Of a stretch of DNA of 10,496 nucleotides, positions 6,148 through 10,496 are shown in pieces (position 1 is the first letter of the stretch; every line of letters starts with the position of its first letter). The position numbers and the translations under genes were made by a program. Source of the stretch: UBA1876 sp964515395 (lineage in GTDB: Bacteria; Synergistota; Synergistia; Synergistales; Thermovirgaceae); the NCBI GenBank assembly GCA_964515395.1, contig CAZERC010000044.1, positions 1 to 10,496 on the forward strand, read 5' to 3'. The notes under the pieces were generated by a model. It saw only the letters and a program-made list of their open reading frames with translations, was not told the origin of the DNA and searched no databases.

Positions 6148-7473
6148 GTGAAAGAAATTCTCGTATTGGGAGCCGGGCGTGTAGCGAAACCATGCGTCCA
6201 GCATCTGCTCCGGAACACACCCCATCATGTCACCGTTGTCGATATCGACGACAGGAACTTCGAGGCGGTAACGGAAAATCATGAATGCAGCACCGCTTTC
6301 ATCGGAGACGCTGCCCAGGATGCCAAAGGCATCATCGAAAAAGTCAAACCCGATATCCTGATCAATTTGCTCCCCCCACATCTCATGGCTCCCGTGGCCG
6401 CCGTCTGTGTCGAGACCGGCGTCAATTATATCAACCCCTCCTACATCAAGGACGACATGCGTGAACTGGACACACCGGCCAGGGAAAAGGGACTTCTGCT
6501 TTTGTGTGAACTGGGACTGGATCCCGGCATCGACCATATGTCGGCCGCCAAAACCGTCAGGGAAATCCACGACGAAAGCGGAACGGTGGACTCCTTCTGG
6601 TCCTGCTGCGGAGCCCTGCCCTCCCTCAAGGACAACACCAACCCCTTCGGATACAAGCTTTCCTGGGCGCCGGCCTCGCTGATCGGAGCCAGCAAACGGA
6701 CCGCCCGGATAATGAAAGACGGCGAAACCGTCGTCATGCCTGACGGAGAGACCTTCAGACATCCCCACATGGTTCACGTGGAAGGTCTCGGCTGGTTCGA
6801 GGAATACGCAAATGCCGATTCGCTCCCCTATGTCGAACTCTACGGCATGCCTGAAGTCAAAAATGTGTATCGGGGAACATTCCGCTACCCGGGATGGTCG
6901 GAGACCATCGCCAAGATGAACGAAGTGGGCTTTTTTGAAGAAGGAAAAAGCGACCTCACTGGTCTGACCTATAAAGAATTCACGGCAAAGCTCGTCGGGG
7001 CAAAGGGCAACGAAGATACCGAGGATGCACTGCTCCGCTTTCTGGGGCGGGAACCCTTTTCTTCAGTGGCGCTCAAGCTCAAGTGGCTCGGGCTTCTGGA
7101 CGACAGGAAGATTCCATTCGAATCGGGAAGCCCCAGGGATGTGGTCGCCTCCCTGTATGCCGAAAAACTCGTCTACAACGAGGGCGAACAGGACCTGGTC
7201 GTCATGGAGCATCGCTACGTGGCCAATTTCCCGGAAACGGGCAAACGCGTACTGATCAAGTCAACGCTGATAGACCACGGCCGCGCCGATGGAGAAACAT
7301 CTATCGCCCGCACCACGGGTATTCCCCCGGCCATCGGGGCCGCGCTGTTCCTCGACGGCAAGATCTCCGCCAGAGGCGTCCAGGCGCCTGTTCTGCCCGA
7401 GATTTACGAGCCTTCGTTGAAGCTGCTGGAAAACGAGGGGATCCGGTTCACCGAGCGGAGGGAAGAAATCTAG
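6148..7473 (+). CDS. Saccharopine dehydrogenase (reductase)-like protein, Lys9 type
   Basis: The protein has 441 residues and a Rossmann N-terminus, ILVLGAGRVAKP (4-15). Further blocks match the L-glutamate-forming saccharopine reductases (fungal Lys9, plant/animal SDH domain): NPSYIKDDMRELD (96-108), ELGLDPGIDHM (121-131), SFWSCCGALPS (149-159), NPFGYKLSWAP (165-175), YRGTFRYPGW (241-250), and TSIARTTGIPPAIGAALFLDG (384-404). The family interconverts saccharopine with glutamate plus 2-aminoadipate semialdehyde. Strand beta-2 ends VVDIDD (30-35), whose acidic residues usually select NAD over NADP. No lysine-ketoglutarate reductase gene is in the window, so the true substrate may differ. The GTG at 6148 is chosen because AAGGAAGG (6132-6139) lies 8 bases upstream; the GTG at 6139 would overlap it. 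Transcription must pass or start after the terminator at 6065-6103. Confidence 0.85.
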   Translation: MKEILVLGAGRVAKPCVQHLLRNTPHHVTVVDIDDRNFEAVTENHECSTAFIGDAAQDAKGIIEKVKPDILINLLPPHLMAPVAAVCVETGVNYINPSYIKDDMRELDTPAREKGLLLLCELGLDPGIDHMSAAKTVREIHDESGTVDSFWSCCGALPSLKDNTNPFGYKLSWAPASLIGASKRTARIMKDGETVVMPDGETFRHPHMVHVEGLGWFEEYANADSLPYVELYGMPEVKNVYRGTFRYPGWSETIAKMNEVGFFEEGKSDLTGLTYKEFTAKLVGAKGNEDTEDALLRFLGREPFSSVALKLKWLGLLDDRKIPFESGSPRDVVASLYAEKLVYNEGEQDLVVMEHRYVANFPETGKRVLIKSTLIDHGRADGETSIARTTGIPPAIGAALFLDGKISARGVQAPVLPEIYEPSLKLLENEGIRFTERREEI

Positions 7474-7500
7474 TCTCACGGTGGATCAAAGACATTCATA

Positions 7501-7539
7501 ACCACAAGGGCCTTCCGGAATCCGGAAGGCCCTTGTGGT
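7501..7539 (+). terminator. Perfect 18-bp hairpin after the dehydrogenase gene, terminator-like without U-tract
   Basis: ACCACAAGGGCCTTCCGG (7501-7518) and CCGGAAGGCCCTTGTGGT (7522-7539) are exact reverse complements around AAT. It lies 27 bases past the stop. No T-run follows on either side, so it may block 3' decay or terminate weakly rather than act as a classic intrinsic terminator. Confidence 0.6.
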
Positions 7540-7619
7540 GGAATACCCTCCTTGTCTGCGAAAAAACTCAAAAAGACCTGCGGGACAGGTTATGATATCT
7601 TTTTCAAGGGGTGTTTTAA

Positions 7620-7958
7620 ACGAATATCGAGCAGGTTGCCAGGATTATTCAACGGAATGACAGGATTTTACGGAAACATGCCGTAAAAAACCTTTATGTT
7701 TTCGGCTCGATTCTGCAAGGCGAAACCAGCCCGGGAAGCGACGTTGACGTCCTTGTCGAATTCGATGCAGAAGTCGACATCGGTCTCTTCGAATTCGTAC
7801 GGTTACGTGATGAACTGAGCGAACTGCTCGGCTGCCCCGTTGATCTTGTAACCCCGGAATCACTGCACCCCCAACTCAAGGAGGGAATCCTGAGGGAGGC
7901 CCGTTATGTTGCCCAGGGACCGGGCCTTCAGAATTCAGGATATCCTCTACGCTGTTGA
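7620..7958 (+). pseudogene. MntA-like MNT nucleotidyltransferase without a normal start codon
   Basis: The open frame between TAA 7617 and TGA 7956 encodes 112 codons with all MNT hallmarks: YVFGS (26-30), the GS-x10-D-x-D motif (G29, S30, D41, D43), VDVLVEF and VDLVTPE (D75). The frame contains no ATG, GTG or TTG before the motif. ACG at 7620 stands exactly where a start is expected, with AAGGGG (7606-7611) 8 bases upstream, so it looks like ATG changed to ACG. It may be silent or translated poorly. In MntA-HepT systems this protein adds AMP to the HEPN toxin and neutralises it. The 3' end overlaps the truncated HEPN gene (from 7906) by 53 bases. Residues 61-75 share DNA with the fragment at 8880-8924. 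Whether it is dead or uses ACG is unknown. Confidence 0.75.
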
Positions 7959-8115
7959 GAAAATAGAAACCTACACTCGGGGCATGTCGTTTGAGGAATT
8001 TGTGGAAGATCGCAAGACCGTCGATGCCGTAATCAGGAACCTGACAATCATTGATGAGGCGGCGATTCACATATATGGACTCACTTCGGATATGCCGCCC
8101 GCGAAACGCAAGTAA
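7906..8115 (+). pseudogene. Truncated HepT/DUF86 HEPN gene
   Basis: The 69-codon frame matches the first half of DUF86 proteins: FRIQDILYAVEKIETYTRGM, SFEEFVEDRKTVDAVIRNL and TIIDEAA (usually IIGEAA). The similarity then stops and the tail (GLTSDMPPAKRK) is unrelated. Family members run to about 110-120 residues and carry the catalytic R-x4-H-x-Y after this point, so the nuclease centre is missing. I looked in the other two frames after 8065 and saw no RNxxxH, so this is loss of sequence rather than one frameshift. Its end is only 7 bases from the end of the convergent intact HepT gene, which suggests that the junction arose when that pair arrived. Confidence 0.75.
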
Positions 8116-8122
8116 GACGAAG

Positions 8123-8464
8123 CTAATCGTTCTCCAAAAGATCTCTCAATCTTTGGATCAGGGAAGGAAGATCTTGCTGAATAATATCCCAGAGGATATC
8201 AAGATCGACAGCATCATAACCATGGATCAGCCTGTTTCTGAGCCCGATCATTTCGGTCCACGGAATATCCGGATACTGCTCTTGGGTTTGGGGAGAAACT
8301 TTTGCCGCTGCCTCTCCGATTATTTCGACCAGTCTTGTAAGGGCCAACTCAAGCTTCCGGTCTGTCGCAAGCGCCTCTCTTGTTGTCTCGCTTGCAAGGT
8401 TTTTCGCTTCTTCAGCATATTCCATCATATGCTTCAGTCGTATGTGATCCTTAGGCTGCATCAT
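8123..8464 (-). CDS. hepT: HepT-like HEPN-domain toxin (DUF86)
   Basis: The protein has 113 residues, complete for the family. It is all helical, with LVEIIGEAAAK (45-55), YPDIPWTEMIGL (64-75) and the catalytic RNRLIHGY (76-83). The last is the R-x4-H-x-Y motif of HEPN RNases, ending in the tyrosine that partner MNT enzymes AMPylate. The C-terminus has ILWDIIQQDLPSLI. As known for MntA-HepT of Shewanella, the free protein should cut RNA, probably tRNA, and stop growth. The ATG at 8464 is chosen because GAGG lies about 6 bases upstream; ATG 8479 would add five residues. It overlaps the 3' end of mntA by 14 bases, the usual coupled arrangement. It converges on the truncated HEPN gene. The symbol is by family, not by orthology. 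Confidence 0.92.
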   Translation of the reverse strand: MMQPKDHIRLKHMMEYAEEAKNLASETTREALATDRKLELALTRLVEIIGEAAAKVSPQTQEQYPDIPWTEMIGLRNRLIHGYDAVDLDILWDIIQQDLPSLIQRLRDLLEND

Positions 8465-8750
8465 AAAGAACCTCAGCATGGAGCTGGATTTCCTCCCGGA
8501 AGTCTTTGCTCAGGAATCCTGGAGTATTTAGATCTACCTTTCGTCCCAGAAGCTCCGACAACTCCTGTTCCAGAGCAAAAAACCTCAGGCCGACACGTTC
8601 CCCTGGCTCAAACTCAACCAGAACATCAACGTCGCTTTCGGGAGTGAAATCATCTCTCAGGACAGACCCGAAAAGGGCTAGACGGCGAATTTTATTCTTC
8701 CGACAGAACCTTACTATTTCCTCCTGTGGAATCCTGATTTGTAGACCCAT
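8451..8750 (-). CDS. mntA: MntA-like MNT-domain nucleotidyltransferase antitoxin
   Basis: The protein has 99 residues. The motif LALFGSVLRDDFTPES then DVDVLVEF contains a perfect GS-x10-D-x-D (G28, S29, D40, D42), and a third acidic residue lies in KVDLN (D73). This is the minimal nucleotidyltransferase that transfers AMP to the tyrosine of its HEPN partner and thereby silences it. The ATG at 8750 is chosen because GAGGTGA lies exactly 8 bases upstream. The upstream in-frame ATG at 8783 sits only 3 bases after the -10 box and would need a leaderless mRNA. The gene precedes and overlaps hepT. It is clearly different in sequence from the other MNT gene at 7620-7958. Confidence 0.9.
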   Translation of the reverse strand: MGLQIRIPQEEIVRFCRKNKIRRLALFGSVLRDDFTPESDVDVLVEFEPGERVGLRFFALEQELSELLGRKVDLNTPGFLSKDFREEIQLHAEVLYDAA

Positions 8751-8786
8751 AGGACGTGTCACCTCTTTTTTCTGTTTCTTCATTAT

Positions 8787-8816
8787 ATTATATCCAAGGT
8801 TTGTTAACCTTGATAA
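8787..8816 (-). promoter_or_regulatory. Promoter of mntA-hepT with operator-like palindrome
   Basis: On the minus strand TTATCA (8816-8811, four of six), 18 bases, then TATAAT (8792-8787, perfect -10). Transcription should start near 8780. The spacer is largely filled by the palindrome CAAGGTT-TGTT-AACCTTG (8795-8812, 7-bp arms), which is well placed for repression by the toxin-antitoxin complex or another regulator. Confidence 0.65.
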
Positions 8817-8879
8817 TAACCCCGGCCATCGGTCAGGGGGCTACCGTTTTTTGATAAATGGTAGACCTCTGTGATCCGC

Positions 8880-8924
8880 ACGGTTACGTGATGAACTGAG
8901 CGAACTGCTCGGCTGTCCCGCTGA
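8880..8924 (+). pseudogene. Fragment of an MNT gene, direct repeat of 7799-7843
   Basis: Positions 8880-8915 are identical to 7799-7834 (36 bases), and identity continues to 8924 with two substitutions. It would encode RLRDELSELLGCP, as in the plus-strand MNT gene. Weaker similarity with a one-base gap reaches back to about 8865. In-frame TGA at 8872 and loss of all catalytic motifs make it a scrap. The rest of the gap 8817-8952 holds nothing else I can support. Confidence 0.85.
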
Positions 8925-8952
8925 GAAATCGAGAAATGATCCGCATAATCGC

Positions 8953-9615
8953 TCATGAGAAAAGCTGTTCCAGGAAAGTCTTCTTGTCCATGCCCCGGAT
9001 GTAATGGCCGATCTGGAGTTCCTCCACTTTTCGTGCCACATCCTCCTCGCGGAAGGGCACACCCTTGAGGCTCTCCTGCAGGGTCCGGATGTCGCCGTTT
9101 CCGAAGAAGTCTCCGTAGATCCGGCAATCCGTCACAATCCCTTTCCGGACGTTGAGCCTGACGTCGACTTTCCCGAAATCAAAGCGTTCGTTCCGCCTGA
9201 CGTCGAATTCGGGCGACCTGCCGTAGTTCCATTCCCGGGTTCCGTACTTTTCTTCCGCCAGTTTTCCGGCCTTTTCAAACACTTCGGGGTCGGTCTCGAC
9301 AACCCGGAAACCGGAGCGCCAGGTCTTCATGGTTTCGATGACGGCATCCCAAAAATCCTCCAGCGTGACGTTTTTTGGAAGCCAGGGGCGGACATTGGTT
9401 ACCCGGCTCTTGATGGATTTGACGCCCTTGGACCGGTATTTTCCCGGTTCCGTCTGGAGCACCTTCCCGAGGACCTCGAGGTCGCTGTCAAAGAGGATGG
9501 TCCCGTGATGGAGGAAACGTCCCTTTCTCATGTACTGGGCGTTGCCGGAGAATTTTCTGTCCTCTTTATACTTTACGGCCGGTCCCGCCCTGCCGGATTC
9601 GGGCTCCGGAAACAC
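8953..9615 (-). pseudogene. Lipoate-protein ligase A gene lacking its 5' third
   Basis: The reading frame gives 220 residues from GTG 9615; the frame opens after TGA 9630-9628. It matches the rear two-thirds of LplA: DRKFSGNAQY (19-28, K21 corresponds to the lysine that holds the activated lipoate, Lys133 in E. coli), HHGTILFDSDLEVL (36-49), KGVKSIKSRVTN (63-74), then the C-terminal domain from EWNYGRSPEF (128-137) to the end. Full-length enzymes have about 330 residues and begin with the lipoate-binding region (RRxSGGG), which is absent here. SGRAGP (7-12) resembles the worn start of the SGRND block. It should not make lipoyl-AMP on its own. The cut lies about 80 bases from the divergent exporter gene. 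A split LplA with a partner elsewhere is less likely, because known split forms divide after, not before, the lysine. Confidence 0.8.
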
Positions 9616-9633
9616 CGAAGGATCGGTTCATGC

Positions 9634-9662
9634 TTGCGGGCTTTATCTGGCCATGATATAAG
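9634..9662 (+). promoter_or_regulatory. Candidate promoter of the LysE-family gene
   Basis: TTGCGG (9634-9639, three of six), 17 bases, then TATAAG (9657-9662, five of six). Transcription would begin near 9669, directly before the leader hairpin at 9671-9685. Confidence 0.35.
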
Positions 9663-9670
9663 CAGTCCCA

Positions 9671-9685
9671 AGAGGCCGGGCCTCT
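9671..9685 (+). promoter_or_regulatory. Leader hairpin next to the exporter ribosome binding site
   Basis: AGAGGC-CGG-GCCTCT is a perfect 6-bp stem with a 3-base loop, ending 2 bases before the Shine-Dalgarno GGGAGGAG (9688-9695). It would sit at the very 5' end of the mRNA and could protect it or tune translation; no alternative pairing was identified. Confidence 0.35.
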
Positions 9686-9700
9686 GCGGGAGGAGTCCTG

Positions 9701-10294
9701 ATGGAACCTGATATCTTCGCTTTTTTGTCCTACGTGGTCGTCGTTTCCTTTACGCCAGGTCCCAACAACATCCTCGTCATGTCCTTCGCGGCGAAGCTTG
9801 GCTACCGAAAAACGCTGCATTACATTTCGGGAGTATTCGTCGGCTTTTTCCTCATCATGTTGTCCGCTTCCTATCTGAACCTCTTTCTGACCAGGCTCCT
9901 GCCGGCCGTTGCCCCTTACCTGAGGATAGGCGGAGCGGTTTACGTCCTGTTTTTGATGTACAAGGTCCTGACATCCAGACCCGGCGGCGAATCGAAAGTC
10001 CTTTCGAAGCTCTGTTCCTTTCCGGCGGGAGTGGGGCTTCAGTTTCTGAACGTCAAGGGGATTCTCTACGGTCTTACGGTGACGGCGACGTTTATTCTGC
10101 CGTTTTCCGACTCCCTGCTGAACATCGGGGCTTCGGCTGTTCTCCTCGCAGGTGTGGCCGTCTCGGGCAACATCCTCTGGGCCCTGTTCGGCACCGTCTT
10201 TCAGGTGGCCCTTGCCAGACATTACAAGGTCTTCAACGGCATCATGGGGCTTCTGCTCCTCTACGTGGCCCTTTCCATCCTCGGATGGGTCTAG
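9701..10294 (+). CDS. LysE/RhtB-family exporter, EamB (cysteine/O-acetylserine) type
   Basis: The protein has 197 residues and about six membrane segments. The family signature FTPGPNNILVMSFAAKLGYR (17-36) is at the N-terminus. QFLNVKGILYGLTVTATFIL (114-133) and GNILWALFGTVFQVALARHY (156-175) correspond closely, from memory, to FVNVKIILYGVTALSTFVLP and GNVCWALAGHLFQ in E. coli EamB (YfiK). That protein exports cysteine and O-acetylserine. The family also includes LysE and RhtB, so lysine, threonine or homoserine are alternatives. GGGAGGAG lies 5 bases before the ATG. It stands alone, divergent from the lplA remnant, and no regulator gene is adjacent. An amino-acid safety valve is the likely role. 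Confidence 0.88.
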   Translation: MEPDIFAFLSYVVVVSFTPGPNNILVMSFAAKLGYRKTLHYISGVFVGFFLIMLSASYLNLFLTRLLPAVAPYLRIGGAVYVLFLMYKVLTSRPGGESKVLSKLCSFPAGVGLQFLNVKGILYGLTVTATFILPFSDSLLNIGASAVLLAGVAVSGNILWALFGTVFQVALARHYKVFNGIMGLLLLYVALSILGWV

Positions 10295-10314
10295 GCAAAA
10301 AGGCAGAAAAGGCA

Positions 10315-10350
10315 GGGTCAGACCCTTTGCTGCCGGTGCCGGTCTGACCC
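10315..10350. repeat. Inverted repeat GGGTCAGACC / GGTCTGACCC
   Basis: GGGTCAGACC (10315-10324) and GGTCTGACCC (10341-10350) are perfect 10-bp inverted arms around 16 bases. Each arm is itself nearly palindromic (GGGTC-A-GACCC on the left, GGTC-T-GACC on the right). No T-run follows, so it does not look like a plain terminator of the exporter gene, which stops 20 bases before. CCCCGGGG, found at its right edge (10348-10355), recurs at 10392-10399. Confidence 0.6.
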
Positions 10351-10417
10351 CGGGGCGGGAGGAAGGAAAAATCAGTAAATCAAATATCCGGCCCCGGGGT
10401 TTTGGATGCAAAAAGTA

Positions 10418-10465
10418 AAGACTTGACCCCCAGGGGGTTTGAAGACTTGACCCCCAGGGGGTTTG
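10418..10465. repeat. Two perfect tandem copies of a 24-bp unit with an internal palindrome
   Basis: The unit spans 10418-10441 and 10442-10465, begins AAGACTTGACCCCC and ends AGGGGGTTTG. Each copy contains the palindrome ACCCCC-A-GGGGGT. A GTCAAG further right (10490-10495 region, within AGTCAAGG) is the reverse complement of the CTTGAC in the unit. Together with the GGTCAGACC inverted repeat this resembles the border of a REP or IS200-like (Y1 transposase) element, but no transposase lies inside the window. The last 31 bases after the repeat contain an open ATG at 10470 that is too short to judge. Confidence 0.6.
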
Positions 10466-10496
10466 GTTTATGCGAGGGAGTCAAGGTACTTTTCGT

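Noticed and set aside
8751..8783. Eleven extra N-terminal residues for MntA (ATG 8783)
   Set aside because: That ATG is 3 bases after the -10 box and lacks a ribosome binding site, whereas ATG 8750 has GAGGTGA at 8 bases.
8841..8864. CTACC...GGTAG inverted repeat as terminator of the lplA remnant
   Set aside because: Five base pairs with a 14-base loop and no T-run in the right orientation; probably chance.
9566..10411. Minus-strand open frame of 281 codons
   Set aside because: It is antisense to the LysE-family gene, rich in charged residues and without a domain; a shadow of the other strand.
10470..10496. Start of a new gene at the right edge (ATG 10470)
   Set aside because: Only nine codons fit in the window and there is no clear ribosome binding site, so it cannot be judged.
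1..10496. CRISPR array, tRNA or rRNA genes
   Set aside because: I saw no regularly spaced repeats of CRISPR type and no cloverleaf or rRNA-like segments on either strand; the only tandem repeat has two adjacent copies and no spacers.

Overview
The window is a chromosomal segment with dense short operons, strong Shine-Dalgarno sites (GGAGG, GGGGAG, GAGGTGA) and a fairly high G+C content by eye. The gene set suits an anaerobic, amino-acid-using bacterium: an NhaC-family antiporter, a BCCT osmolyte carrier, a saccharopine reductase homologue, a LysE/EamB-type exporter and lipoate ligase remains. I would guess Synergistota or Desulfobacterota, but nothing in the sequence decides this.

Left part (1-2022). 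An intrinsic terminator at 12-46 closes a gene lying left of the window. Two minus-strand genes follow: a DUF488/YeaO-like protein (626-979) and, downstream of it, a small membrane-anchored protein with a repetitive C-terminal half (75-575). Divergent from them is a tandem-domain universal stress protein (1171-2022), only 5 bases upstream of a BCCT-family transporter (2028-3551). The two form an apparent stress/osmolyte-uptake operon.

Middle part (3552-7540). A GntR/FCD regulator has a near-perfect sigma-70-type promoter (3617-3645) and a palindrome at its transcription start. It is followed by an NhaC-family antiporter and a saccharopine reductase-like dehydrogenase whose nucleotide-binding loop looks NAD-type. 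A strong terminator lies between the antiporter and the dehydrogenase, and a perfect 18-bp hairpin closes the block. The simplest reading is a regulator controlling uptake/exchange and oxidation of a lysine-related compound; the substrate is not visible in the sequence.

Right part (7541-10496). This is a patchwork of intact and decayed genes. A plus-strand MNT nucleotidyltransferase keeps its catalytic motifs but has no normal start codon (ACG where ATG is expected). It overlaps a HEPN (HepT/DUF86) gene cut off before its catalytic motif. Converging on them is an intact minus-strand mntA-hepT pair with its own promoter and operator-like palindrome. A third, 45-base MNT scrap lies beyond that pair as a direct repeat of the first MNT gene. 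Next come a lipoate-protein ligase gene lacking its N-terminal third, a divergent LysE-family exporter, and a repeat-rich right edge with inverted repeats and a perfect 24-bp tandem duplication that may be the border of a REP/IS200-like element.
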